Origin: JAAYFT01 sp041655755
GTDB taxonomy: Bacteria > Bacillota > Clostridia > Tissierellales > Tissierellaceae
NCBI GenBank assembly: GCA_041655755.1
Contig: JBBAEY010000014.1
Location: 1-31,364 of the forward strand
Length of the DNA stretch: 31,364 bases
Direction of reading: 5' to 3'
Below, piece by piece: positions 6,195-14,627 of the stretch. A program made the translations under genes and the position numbers. The notes below the pieces were generated by a model. The model was not told the DNA's origin, searched no databases, and saw nothing but the letters and a program-made list of their open reading frames with translations. Numbering within the stretch: the stretch's first letter is position 1; each line of letters begins with the position of its first letter.

Positions 6195-7520
6195 ATGAGC
6201 AAGGATATAGTTAGGCCGTCTATTTTGCCTGGATTTATGGAATTAATCCCAGATGAGCAGATTTTATTTAATAAGATGTTAGACACCATAAGGGCAAATT
6301 ATGAAAAGTTTGGTTTTTTGCCTATTGATACACCAATTATTGAAAAATCCGAAGTACTACTGGCAAAGGGCGGGGGAGAGACAGAAAAGCAAATATATAG
6401 ATTTGAAAAGGGAAACACTGATATGTCCCTGAGATTTGATTTAACAGTACCCCTGGCTAGGTATGTAGCCCAGCACTATTCAGAATTGAACTTTCCCTTT
6501 AGGAGATACCATATAGGTAAGGTCTATAGGGGAGAGAGAAATCAGAAGGGCAGGTTTAGAGAATTTTACCAGTGTGATATTGATATTATAGGCAATGGCA
6601 GACTAGATATAGTAAACGACGCTGAAATACCGGCACTTATATATTCGACCTTTAAGGACTTGGGGTTTGATGATTTTACCATAAGGATTAACAATAGAAA
6701 GCTATTAAAGGGTTTCTTCAATAGCCTAAACATAGAGGACTCGCATCTTGTCCTTAGGATATTAGATAAGTTGGAGAAAATCGGTATCGAGGAAGTAGAA
6801 AAAGAACTGGAGAAGCTTGAGATTTCAGACCATGATATGGATAGGGTCCTAAGCTTCATCAGTATAAGCGGCAGCAATGACGAGATACTAGACGAGCTAA
6901 GAAAACTAGAAATTGAAGATCCAGAGTTCCTAGAGGGCTTGGATGAATTATCCACAGTTATAAGGTATATTGGAATATTTGGCTTACCAGAGGAAAATTA
7001 TAGGATTGACTTACCCACTGTCAGGGGTTTGGACTATTATACGGGAACAGTTTATGAAACATACCTCAATGACCATGTGTCTATTGGCTCCATCTGTTCT
7101 GGTGGCAGATATGACGACTTGGCATCCTACTATACAAAACAGAAGCTGCCTGGTGTCGGAATTTCCATTGGATTGACTAGGCTTTTCTACCAGCTCATGG
7201 AGGCAAAGATAATAGAGGCAGATGAAAATTCCCTTATAGACCTCTTGGTTATTCCAATGGACGGTTTCCTAAAGGAAAGCGTAGAGATAGTAAATGCCCT
7301 TAGGAGGGAAGGTATTTACAGTCAAATTTACTTGGAAAGCGGGAAGCTAGGCAAGATTTTTGCATATGCTGACAAGTTAAATATTCCCTATGTAATAGTA
7401 ATTGGCGAGGAAGAAGTAAAGAATAAACTATGTTCCTTTAGAGATATGAAAACTGGTCAGCAGGAGGTCATAAGCTTAGAATCAATAGTAGAAAAGGTAA
7501 AAAACAAGAAAGAAAATTAA
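6195..7520 (+). CDS. hisS: histidyl-tRNA synthetase
   Basis: A 441-aa class II synthetase that charges tRNA-His. Motif 2 is FRRYHIGKVYRGE at about 102-114; the histidine-specific motifs are RGLDYYTGT (about 277) and CSGGRYDD (about 301); the C-terminal anticodon-binding domain covers about 345-441. The N terminus reads RPSILPGFMELIPDEQ rather than the common bacterial PRGTKD form, and SICSGGRYDDLA is also of the alternative type, so this is a variant HisRS subgroup. I chose ATG 6195, 4 bases after GGAGGT (6185-6190); an upstream in-frame TTG is part of the SD. No histidine-biosynthesis gene lies nearby, so a HisZ role is unlikely. No terminator is visible before the thrS promoter. Confidence 0.95.
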   Translation: MSKDIVRPSILPGFMELIPDEQILFNKMLDTIRANYEKFGFLPIDTPIIEKSEVLLAKGGGETEKQIYRFEKGNTDMSLRFDLTVPLARYVAQHYSELNFPFRRYHIGKVYRGERNQKGRFREFYQCDIDIIGNGRLDIVNDAEIPALIYSTFKDLGFDDFTIRINNRKLLKGFFNSLNIEDSHLVLRILDKLEKIGIEEVEKELEKLEISDHDMDRVLSFISISGSNDEILDELRKLEIEDPEFLEGLDELSTVIRYIGIFGLPEENYRIDLPTVRGLDYYTGTVYETYLNDHVSIGSICSGGRYDDLASYYTKQKLPGVGISIGLTRLFYQLMEAKIIEADENSLIDLLVIPMDGFLKESVEIVNALRREGIYSQIYLESGKLGKIFAYADKLNIPYVIVIGEEEVKNKLCSFRDMKTGQQEVISLESIVEKVKNKKEN

Positions 7521-7523
7521 CAC

Positions 7524-7552
7524 TTGATTTTCCTTAGAAAAAATGGTACAAT
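7524..7552 (+). promoter_or_regulatory. thrS T-box transcript promoter
   Basis: TTGATT (7524-7529), 17 bases, TACAAT (7547-7552), preceded by TGG (extended -10). Transcription would begin near 7559, just ahead of the T-box leader. Confidence 0.85.
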
Positions 7553-7558
7553 AAGTTT

Positions 7559-7806
7559 TACTTTAATTTAATAATTGGCCTTGAAGGGAAGAGTAGTATA
7601 TCTTTTACTTGAAAGAGAGGGGAAACCTTGGCTGGAAGTTTTCCTAGGATAATAATATATGAAGACCAACCCGGAGCCGAATCCAAATTAAGGATTTCCG
7701 CTATTTAGCGTTAAAAAGATTGAGAAGTAATTAGGGTGGAACCACGAAGCATAGCCTTTCGTCCCTACATGAGAATATGTAGAGATGAAGGGCTTAAATA
7801 TTTTTT
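7559..7806 (+). promoter_or_regulatory. T-box riboswitch, threonine specific
   Basis: A tRNA-sensing leader for thrS. The conserved T-box is at 7729-7746 (AATTAGGGTGGAACCACG). Stem I carries AGTA (about 7591) on its 5' side and GAAG-ACC-A at 7661-7668 on its 3' side, matching the GAAN-codon-A layout of known specifier loops; ACC (7665-7667) is a Thr codon, matching the downstream gene. The terminator stem pairs 7753-7770 with 7777-7794 and runs into TTTTTT (7801-7806). Uncharged tRNA-Thr would pair with the specifier and the T-box bulge, stabilise the antiterminator and allow thrS transcription. The T-box and terminator are clear; the specifier assignment is by pattern. Confidence 0.95.
7753..7806 (+). 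terminator. T-box regulated terminator
   Basis: An 18-position stem (7753-7770 with 7777-7794, one mismatch and two wobble pairs) with a six-base loop, then TAAATA and six T. It competes with the antiterminator built on the T-box sequence. The thrS SD begins right after the T run. Confidence 0.9.
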
Positions 7807-7819
7807 GGGAGGAATAGAA

Positions 7820-9733
7820 ATGGGAAAAATTAAGATTACTTTACCAGATGGAGCAGTCAAGGAGTACGACAAGGGTGTAACAGTGCTAGAAGTGACAAGG
7901 GGCATATCTGAAGGCCTGGCGAGAGCAGCCCTTGGAGCCGTGGTAAATGGCGAGACCCTTGGTATGCAGGAAACTATTGATGGAGATGCTGACTTTAAGG
8001 TAGTGAAATTTGAAGATAAAGAGGGAAAGGAAATATTTTGGCATACATCTGCCCATATAATGGCCCTGGCAGTGCAAAAGCTTTTCCCGGGGGTCAAATT
8101 TGCCATAGGACCAGCCATAGACAATGGATTTTATTATGATTTCGATACAGAGCATAGATTTACACCAGAGGACCTAGAGAAGATAGAGGAAGAAATGGCT
8201 AGAATATCTAAGGAAGGCCATGTGCTGGAAAGATTTGTATTGCCAAAAGAGGAGGCCTTGGACTATTTCAAGGAGAGGGGAGAGGTCTACAAGGTGGACC
8301 TAATAGAGCATTTCCCAGAGGGTGAGGAAATATCATTTTATACACTAGGAGAATTTACTGATCTTTGTGCAGGCCCCCACCTATACGATACAAAAAAGGT
8401 CAAGGCAATTAAGCTACTAAGCATAGCCGGAGCCTACTGGCGTGGCGATGAGAAAAACAAGATGCTGCAAAGGATTTATGGTACCACCTATGAAAAGAAA
8501 AAGGATCTGGAAGAATATCTACAGAGATTAGAAGAGGCTAGGAAGAGGGACCACAGGAAGCTAGGCAAGGAGCTTGACTTATTTAGCATTCATGAGGAAG
8601 GTCCTGGTTTTCCATTCTTCCATCCAAAGGGAATGATAGTTAGAAATATACTTGAAAACTTTTGGAGAGAAGAACATATTAGGGCAGGTTATGAGGAGAT
8701 TAAGACTCCATTGATATTGAATGAGGACCTATGGCACCGTTCAGGCCACTGGGAGCATTACAAGGAAAACATGTATTTTACAAGAATAGATGAGGGGGAT
8801 TATGCCATAAAACCCATGAACTGCCCGGGCTCTATTCTGGTATACAAGTCAAAGATGTACAGCTACAGGGATTTGCCCTTGAGGTGGGGTGAACTAGGCC
8901 TAGTCCACAGACATGAGCTTTCGGGAGCCCTCCATGGACTCATGAGGGTCAGGTCATTTACTCAAGATGATGCCCACCTGTTTGTACTTCCCTCACAGAT
9001 TAAGGAGGAGCTAATAGGCGTCATAAACTTGGCAGACCATATATACAATGTATTTGGCTTCAAATACCATGTTGAACTCTCCACAAGGCCGGAGAACTCC
9101 ATGGGTACTGAAGAGCAGTGGGAGACAGCTACAAATGGATTAATAGAGGCGTTGAAGGAAAAGGAGATAGACTATATCCTAAACGAAGGTGACGGAGCCT
9201 TCTATGGTCCCAAGATTGACTTCCACTTAGAAGATGCAATTGGAAGGACCTGGCAATGCGGGACTATTCAGTTGGACTTTCAAATGCCGGAAAAATTCGA
9301 TATGACCTATGTAGACAAGGACAATGAAAAGAAAAGGCCAGTGATGCTACACAGAACCATTTATGGAAGTATGGAAAGATTTATGGGCATACTAATAGAA
9401 CACTATGCAGGTAAGTTTCCCCTATGGCTTGCACCAGTACAGGCAATAGTCTTGCCCATATCAGATAAATTTAATGACTATGCCCTTGAAATCAAAAAAT
9501 CAATGGAAGACAAGGGTATTAGGGCAGAAATAGACACTAGGGCAGAGAAAATCGGCTACAAGATTAGGGAAGCCCAATTGCAGCAAATTCCCTATATGCT
9601 CGTAGTAGGGGAGAAGGAAGTAGAAGAAGCCACAGTCTCAGTAAGGAAGAGGGACAAGGGCGATTTGGGCCAGATAGCAGTAGGAGACTTAATAGGCCAG
9701 TTGCTAGAGGAAATAGACAAGAAGGGCAAATAA
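7820..9733 (+). CDS. thrS: threonyl-tRNA synthetase
   Basis: A 637-aa class II synthetase of normal length. Domains in order: TGS (about 1-62), the editing domain (about 65-230, with HTSAHIMALAVQKLFP and, near its end, TDLCAGPHL and GAYWRGDEKN), the catalytic core (about 240-530) and the anticodon-binding domain (about 535-637). The zinc ligands that select threonine are visible: C335 (MNCPG), H386 (DDAHLF) and H511 (LHRTIYGS). Motif 3 is GSMERFMGILIEHYAG. I chose ATG 7820 because GGGAGG (7807-7812) precedes it by 7 bases and conserved sequence starts there; open frame upstream lies inside the T-box terminator. Expression is controlled by the T-box. Confidence 0.97.
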   Translation: MGKIKITLPDGAVKEYDKGVTVLEVTRGISEGLARAALGAVVNGETLGMQETIDGDADFKVVKFEDKEGKEIFWHTSAHIMALAVQKLFPGVKFAIGPAIDNGFYYDFDTEHRFTPEDLEKIEEEMARISKEGHVLERFVLPKEEALDYFKERGEVYKVDLIEHFPEGEEISFYTLGEFTDLCAGPHLYDTKKVKAIKLLSIAGAYWRGDEKNKMLQRIYGTTYEKKKDLEEYLQRLEEARKRDHRKLGKELDLFSIHEEGPGFPFFHPKGMIVRNILENFWREEHIRAGYEEIKTPLILNEDLWHRSGHWEHYKENMYFTRIDEGDYAIKPMNCPGSILVYKSKMYSYRDLPLRWGELGLVHRHELSGALHGLMRVRSFTQDDAHLFVLPSQIKEELIGVINLADHIYNVFGFKYHVELSTRPENSMGTEEQWETATNGLIEALKEKEIDYILNEGDGAFYGPKIDFHLEDAIGRTWQCGTIQLDFQMPEKFDMTYVDKDNEKKRPVMLHRTIYGSMERFMGILIEHYAGKFPLWLAPVQAIVLPISDKFNDYALEIKKSMEDKGIRAEIDTRAEKIGYKIREAQLQQIPYMLVVGEKEVEEATVSVRKRDKGDLGQIAVGDLIGQLLEEIDKKGK

Positions 9734-9761
9734 AAAATGGAAGGGTTATCCCTTCCATTTT
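9734..9761. terminator. bidirectional terminator between thrS and the ftsH-like gene
   Basis: A perfect 12-bp stem: AAAATGGAAGGG (9734-9745), loop TTAT, CCCTTCCATTTT (9750-9761). A-rich 5' and T-rich 3' flanks make it work on both strands, ending thrS and the convergent protease gene, whose stop codon overlaps its end. Confidence 0.9.
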
Positions 9762-11319
9762 AATTGATTTCATTTGCACAGGGCAGAGGCTTTTTATAGA
9801 TAGCAAAGATCTTATTCAGCTCCTCACTATCTATAATTTCCTTTTCCATCAGGCTGTTGGCTATATGTAGGAGGATATACTTATTCTCCTCAATTATCTT
9901 CATGGCCGCCCTATAGCTTTCGTCCGTTATCTTTTTAATTTCAATCCTAATAATATCAGAGTTGTACCTGATGAAAACATCGTCCAACTCCATGGTACCC
10001 AATCCACTCATACCATAGCTGCATACCATTTCCCTGGCGATTTCAGTTGCCTTGTTTAAATCGTCCTTTGCACCAGTGGTTATTTCGTTGAAGATAAATT
10101 CCTCTGCCGCCCTACCGGCCAAGAGGCAGGTAATCTTATTTTCAAGCTCTGATTTGGATATGAGATATCTTTCCTCATCTGGGAACTTAAGTACATATCC
10201 CAGGGCCTGACCCCTAGGCACTATGGAAATCTTCTGTACCACATCAGTATCTAGGATTTTGGAGACAAGAGCATGGCCAGCTTCGTGTACAGCTATGGTT
10301 TCTTTTTCCTTCTTTAATATAGAGGGGTTTTTCAATTCCAACCCCGCCAGTACCCTTTCTATGGCGGCGTCAAATTCATTAATAGATATCCTATTCTTAT
10401 TGTTTCTCACTGCAATGATAGCTGCTTCATTGGCAATATTTGCTAGCTGGGCACCAGACAAACCAGTGGTTTTCTTGGCTATAGCCTTGATATCTATGGT
10501 CTTATCTATGGGCTTATTCTTTATATGGACCTGCAATATTTGCTCTCTTGCCCTTATATTGGGATTTCCTACAAATATATGCCTATCAAACCTCCCCGGC
10601 CTCAATAGGGCCTCATCTAGTAAATCCAGCCTGTTCGTGGCACCGATTACAATCACTGTTTCATTGGTATTGAAGCCATCCATCTCAACCAACAACTGAT
10701 TTAGAGTTTGGTCCTTCTCATTGTTAGAGTCTAAATTTCTCCTGGCCCCAATAGCATCTATTTCGTCTATAAATATTATGCTGGGGGCTTCCTTCTTTGC
10801 CCTTTCAAAGAGGGTACGTACCCTCTTGGCACCTATGCCTACATATTTTTCAACGAATTCTGATCCTGAAGAATATAAGAAAGTTGAATTTGTCTCCCCA
10901 GCCACTGCCTTTGCAAGGAGAGTCTTGCCAGTTCCAGGGGGGCCATAAAACAAGATTCCCTTTGGTATCTTTGCCCCCATCTTTTTATATCTAGTGGAAT
11001 TATTGATAAAGTCAATGGTTTCCTGGAGCTCTTCCTTGATTTCTTCCAATCCTGCTACATCCCTAAATGAAATATCCGATCTGTCTCTTTCCCTATTGTT
11101 GTCCTTTTCAATGGATAGGACCGAGGGGACTAATTGTGGCTTCGTATCCGAATTAATGAAGTAAACCAATAGCATCAATGTAGCTACCCATATCAGGAGC
11201 TTATCCCCCACCCTGAGCTTATCGAAGTTGCCTGTTGGGAAAAAAGCATCATATATCAGGGCAAAGGACATAATTAAAGCCAATGTCAGCAATAGAAATA
11301 TTAATTTTCGTTTTTTCAA
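9760..11319 (-). CDS. short FtsH-like membrane AAA+ metalloprotease
   Basis: A 519-aa ATP-dependent zinc metalloprotease of the FtsH family, anchored in the membrane. Two helices lie close together (about 6-25 and 41-56). The AAA+ domain has Walker A GPPGTGKT (about 126-133), Walker B IIFIDEIDA and the second-region-of-homology GATNRLDLLDEALLRPGRFDR. The peptidase domain has HEAGH (about 345-349) and the third-ligand region TTGAKDDLNKA. The roughly 75-residue extracytoplasmic domain of typical FtsH, between the helices, is missing: only about 15 residues join them, so this is a paralogue rather than the main FtsH. I chose TTG 11319, 6 bases after GAGGTGG; TTG 11334 lacks an SD. It stands alone, convergent with thrS. 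Confidence 0.88.
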   Translation of the reverse strand: MKKRKLIFLLLTLALIMSFALIYDAFFPTGNFDKLRVGDKLLIWVATLMLLVYFINSDTKPQLVPSVLSIEKDNNRERDRSDISFRDVAGLEEIKEELQETIDFINNSTRYKKMGAKIPKGILFYGPPGTGKTLLAKAVAGETNSTFLYSSGSEFVEKYVGIGAKRVRTLFERAKKEAPSIIFIDEIDAIGARRNLDSNNEKDQTLNQLLVEMDGFNTNETVIVIGATNRLDLLDEALLRPGRFDRHIFVGNPNIRAREQILQVHIKNKPIDKTIDIKAIAKKTTGLSGAQLANIANEAAIIAVRNNKNRISINEFDAAIERVLAGLELKNPSILKKEKETIAVHEAGHALVSKILDTDVVQKISIVPRGQALGYVLKFPDEERYLISKSELENKITCLLAGRAAEEFIFNEITTGAKDDLNKATEIAREMVCSYGMSGLGTMELDDVFIRYNSDIIRIEIKKITDESYRAAMKIIEENKYILLHIANSLMEKEIIDSEELNKIFAIYKKPLPCANEIN

Positions 11320-11525
11320 TATATCCCACCTCAATATGTTTTTCTAGGATTAGTGTAACCATTTACTTGAATTTATATAAAAATATTATTTTTATTTAAA
11401 AACAAAAAAACAGAAGGGAAATATTAAAAAACATTACTTATACTGTGATACTTTTCTAAGCTTGGGTATATATGAATAGGCATACTATTAAGGATTTGAC
11501 ATATAAGGCAAGAAGGTGACCCAAA

Positions 11526-13862
11526 ATGAAGTCAATCAGAAAGCAAATGCTAACCTATCTAGTGATTGGGACAATAATTATCTTTACTTTATTGTTCATC
11601 TTTTCCAATTTTAAATTAATGGAACTCCCAGAACATTTCAGAAGCAAATATAGTGAAATTACAAAATCAAAGTCCTATGAAGTAAGCAAGGAATTTCAAG
11701 GACTTGTAGAACAGATTACAATAATATCTAAATCTCCCATTATACGCTCCATGGAATTGGAGCAAATAAGACCATATTTTTCAAACCTGGTATTGGAAGG
11801 GAAATATAGGAACTTGACTGTGGCATATCCAGATGGACAGGCCTTTACCACCTTGGGGGATAGCTTCAATATATCTGAGCAGGACCAGTACAGGCAGATA
11901 TTCATGGAGGGGAAAGAGTATGTAATTTCCCAACCCTTTCGCAGCCCCTTTGTATACGAGGATAAGAACGAAGTAGTCATAGTTTCCCATAGGGTAACAG
12001 GCAGTCAGGGGGAAGTTGCCGGCCTAATCAATGGGGTCATTAGGGTAGATTTTATCAATCAGATAGTCAAGGATTTAGACCTGGGGCAAAAGGGATATGG
12101 CTGGATAGTAAACAGGGAAGGCCTACTTGTTGCTCATCCGGAATTAGAATCCCCTCTGGACAGAAACATAAGCGACTTCATAGATGATGAAGATGTCATA
12201 AATAAGATACTAGGCCAGGACTCCGGTTTTGTTAGCTACCGCTTGAGAGACAGTGAAAGCAAGGAAAGCAAGTTGGCCTTTTTTAGCACCATCAAGGAGT
12301 CCCCCGACTGGACATTCGTAATTTCTATTCCCGAGCAGGAAATATACAGGGAAGCCAACCACATTAGAAAGGCCATATTGTCGGCACTGATACTTGGGCT
12401 TATAGGGGTAATCATATTTTCCTACCACTATTCTAATATAATCACTAGGCCAGTACTGGACTTAAAGGACGTATTTGAAAAGGCCACATTTGGGAACTTA
12501 GATGTGCTAGCAAATGAAGATATTCCAAATGAACTGGGCCTGGCAGCCAAGAGTTTTAATGTAATGCTGGAACGAATTAAGGTCCTTACATATAATGATC
12601 TGGTAACAGACCTATACAATTACAATGGATTCTTACTCAAGCTTCCAGCTAAAATAAAAACAGCCATGGAGGATAAGGAAACAGTGGCTATAATCATTGT
12701 TTCAATTGACGACTTCAAAAGAATAAACAGCATACATGGATATGAAGCAGGGGACGAAGTATTGAGGGAATTTTCCAAGTTTCTAAGGGGTTTTATAAAA
12801 TCAGATGAGATTGTCGCCAGATTTTTGGGAGATGAATTTATACTTTTCATACACAATGATAAGGTGGAAACCATTGAAAAGAGAATAGCCTTATTGTGGA
12901 AACTATGCAATAGGGAGATCAGGGTCAAGGAAAACGAATTCATACTAAAGACTAGCATTGGAGTAAGCATCATGTCAGAGGCAGACGCCTCCATGGAAGA
13001 GATAATCAATCAGGCCACCATCGCAAAGCTTATAGCAAAGAAAATGGGAGGGAATAATTACAAATTCTACAACTATGAACTGGACGAATTGGTTAGGGAA
13101 GAACAAAAAATGGAGAATGCCCTCTACCATGCAGTTGAAAACAATGAACTGATGCTCCTATATCAGCCTATTGTCGACCTGTTAACAGACGAAATAGTGG
13201 GGACAGAGGCCCTATTAAGGTGGAATCATCCCCAGTATCATGAAGTCTCTCCCCTGCTAATGATTAAGATTGCAGAACAAAGCGGGATCATAGGTGAAAT
13301 CGGGGAATGGGTTTTGAGGGAGGCTTGCAGGCAAAATAAGATTTGGCATGACAGTGGCTATCAGCATATCATAGTATCGGTTAATGTTTCAGCCCTGCAA
13401 TTTGACCAGTGGAACTTTGTTAGCCTAGTAGAGAAAGTCTTGAATGATACTGGCCTAGATCCCCAGTATCTGGAACTTGAAGTTACTGAAACAATAGCCA
13501 TGGATAGGGTGGAAGACAAACTGGCGAAAATGGAAAAGCTTAAAGACATGGGAGTCCGAATATCCATTGACGATTTTGGGACAGGCTATTCATCCCTAGC
13601 CTATTTTACCAGATTCCCCATAGATACCTTAAAAATAGATAAGTCTTTTGTTAAAGATATGAGCAGGGACGAAAATGCAAGGAACTTAGTTACCACCATA
13701 ATCAATATGGCAAAGTCCCTGAAGGTAGAATTGACAGCAGAAGGAGTTGAAACCCAGGAACAGCTAGAACTCTTAAACGAAATGGGTTGCGATAAAATCC
13801 AAGGCTACCTCTTTAGCAGGCCGGTAATCCCCAAGGAATTAGTGAAGATGCTAAAGCCATAG
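11526..13862 (+). CDS. membrane dCache-HAMP-GGDEF-EAL cyclic-di-GMP protein
   Basis: A 778-aa sensor. Domains: TM1 about 8-29, extracytoplasmic dCache about 35-275, TM2 about 282-304, HAMP about 303-357, GGDEF about 360-515, EAL about 525-778. The cyclase signature is degenerate: FLGDEF (about 434-439) instead of GGDEF, DLVTDLYNYNGF instead of D-x-LTGL-x-NR-x-x-F, and no RxxD inhibitory site. The EAL half looks active: EALLRW at about 561, ISIDDFGTGYSSL, AEGVET and QGYLFSRP. It is probably a phosphodiesterase whose GGDEF domain only binds GTP or is structural, driven by an extracellular ligand. SD AAGGTGAC (11513-11520) fits ATG 11526. Three or more TTG/TAC-type elements lie upstream but none is a convincing promoter, and no cyclic-di-GMP riboswitch is seen. 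Confidence 0.93.
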   Translation: MKSIRKQMLTYLVIGTIIIFTLLFIFSNFKLMELPEHFRSKYSEITKSKSYEVSKEFQGLVEQITIISKSPIIRSMELEQIRPYFSNLVLEGKYRNLTVAYPDGQAFTTLGDSFNISEQDQYRQIFMEGKEYVISQPFRSPFVYEDKNEVVIVSHRVTGSQGEVAGLINGVIRVDFINQIVKDLDLGQKGYGWIVNREGLLVAHPELESPLDRNISDFIDDEDVINKILGQDSGFVSYRLRDSESKESKLAFFSTIKESPDWTFVISIPEQEIYREANHIRKAILSALILGLIGVIIFSYHYSNIITRPVLDLKDVFEKATFGNLDVLANEDIPNELGLAAKSFNVMLERIKVLTYNDLVTDLYNYNGFLLKLPAKIKTAMEDKETVAIIIVSIDDFKRINSIHGYEAGDEVLREFSKFLRGFIKSDEIVARFLGDEFILFIHNDKVETIEKRIALLWKLCNREIRVKENEFILKTSIGVSIMSEADASMEEIINQATIAKLIAKKMGGNNYKFYNYELDELVREEQKMENALYHAVENNELMLLYQPIVDLLTDEIVGTEALLRWNHPQYHEVSPLLMIKIAEQSGIIGEIGEWVLREACRQNKIWHDSGYQHIIVSVNVSALQFDQWNFVSLVEKVLNDTGLDPQYLELEVTETIAMDRVEDKLAKMEKLKDMGVRISIDDFGTGYSSLAYFTRFPIDTLKIDKSFVKDMSRDENARNLVTTIINMAKSLKVELTAEGVETQEQLELLNEMGCDKIQGYLFSRPVIPKELVKMLKP

Positions 13863-13872
13863 GACTCTTATA

Positions 13873-13910
13873 TTAATTGTTTTGTCATACCAGAAGGGGG
13901 TATCAATTAA
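13873..13910. repeat. nested inverted repeat upstream of uspA
   Basis: Outer arms TTAATTG (13873-13879) and CAATTAA (13904-13910) enclose inner arms ATACC (13887-13891) and GGTAT (13899-13903). The 3' arms are contiguous while the 5' arms are split by seven bases. No T run follows, so it is not a standard terminator. It could be a protein-binding site or RNA structure. Confidence 0.45.
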
Positions 13911-13968
13911 ATAAGAAGGATTAGAGGTATTAGCTACATATTAAATTAACCATATGGGAGGTAATAAT

Positions 13969-14397
13969 ATGAAAAAGATTCTAGTAGCAGTGGACGGTTC
14001 AGATAATGCCAAAAAGGCCCTAGGCAAGGCAAGGGAAATAGGAGAATTGGCCAATAGCGAGATTCACCTTCTCTATATTGTTAGCTGTTTTAGGAATTGT
14101 CACCCCTATGTAGTAGATCACGCCTATGAAGCAGAGATAAATAGGGTACTCTTAGAGCAGGGTAAGATAATATTAGAGGAATCATCGAAGGTATTCGACG
14201 GATATCCTGGTAAGGTAAATACATCGGTTTTGAGCGGCGATGTAGCCAAGGAAATCATAGATTATGCTGATAAGGCCCAGTGTGACCTAATAGTCATGGG
14301 TAGCAGGGGACTAAATACATTCTCAAGGGCAATGCTGGGAAGTGTATCCAACAAGGTCTTAAACCACGCAGAAATTTCAGTACTGATAGTTAGGTAA
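13969..14397 (+). CDS. universal stress protein, UspA family
   Basis: A 142-aa single-domain Usp of the ATP-binding type. It begins KKILVAVDGSDNAKKAL, the first strand and nucleotide loop, and ends with the G-2X-G-9X-G(S/T) motif (GSRGLNTFSRAMLGSVSNKV) and ISVLIVR. Proteins of this family bind ATP and dimerise in the cytosol; their stress roles vary. A CFRNCH pair of cysteines near residue 40 is unusual but of unknown meaning. I chose ATG 13969, 7 bases after GGGAGGT; ATG 13954 sits inside that SD. It is followed by the infC promoter, so it is probably monocistronic or read from the upstream cyclic-di-GMP gene. Confidence 0.93.
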   Translation: MKKILVAVDGSDNAKKALGKAREIGELANSEIHLLYIVSCFRNCHPYVVDHAYEAEINRVLLEQGKIILEESSKVFDGYPGKVNTSVLSGDVAKEIIDYADKAQCDLIVMGSRGLNTFSRAMLGSVSNKVLNHAEISVLIVR

Positions 14398-14425
14398 ATT
14401 TACAAAAAGGTAAATAAAAAAGTAT

Positions 14426-14454
14426 TTGACAAAGGCAAATAGCTAATGTATACT
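14426..14454 (+). promoter_or_regulatory. infC operon promoter
   Basis: TTGACA (14426-14431), exactly 17 bases, TATACT (14449-14454): a near-perfect sigma-A promoter as expected for a ribosomal protein operon. Transcription would start near 14461, leaving a leader of about 165 nt before infC. Confidence 0.92.
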
Positions 14455-14460
14455 AAATGA

Positions 14461-14627
14461 GGTAAGTAAATAGTGTGGGATAAAGTAGAAGGTCCGCTTC
14501 TCACCTTATAGCTTGGCTCATAAGGTAAATAAGATCAATCTTATAGTGATAAGATTTTTTGACTATGTATTTAAGCGGGTATTCTATACCCGCTTTTAAT
14601 TTTTATTATAATAGGAGGTGCTGTACA
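14461..14627 (+). promoter_or_regulatory. structured infC-rpmI-rplT leader (L20-leader type)
   Basis: The leader folds into AGAAG/CTTCT (14487-14491 with 14497-14501), ACCTTAT/ATAAGGT (14503-14509 with 14520-14526), then two terminator-like hairpins: AATCTTA/TAAGATT (14537-14543 with 14550-14556, followed by T to 14560) and AAGCGGGTA/TACCCGCTT (14573-14581 with 14587-14595, followed by a T-rich stretch). In Firmicutes this operon is known to be repressed by L20 binding to its leader, causing premature termination. That this RNA is the L20 target is inferred from position and form. Confidence 0.75.

Noticed and set aside
7736..7819. ThrRS starting upstream near 7736
   Set aside because: That stretch is the T-box antiterminator/terminator; ATG 7820 follows a GGGAGG at the right distance.
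10223..10699. 158-codon plus-strand frame inside the protease gene
   Set aside because: Antisense shadow of the FtsH-like gene; no SD, and the Ser/Leu-rich translation mirrors codons of the real gene.
11335..11525. Cyclic-di-GMP riboswitch before the GGDEF-EAL gene
   Set aside because: The conserved riboswitch core sequences are absent; the region is AT-rich with no stable fold that I can see.
14559..14627. IF-3 starting at TTG 14559
   Set aside because: The extra residues are translated from the leader terminator and SD; ATT 14628 fits the SD and family start.
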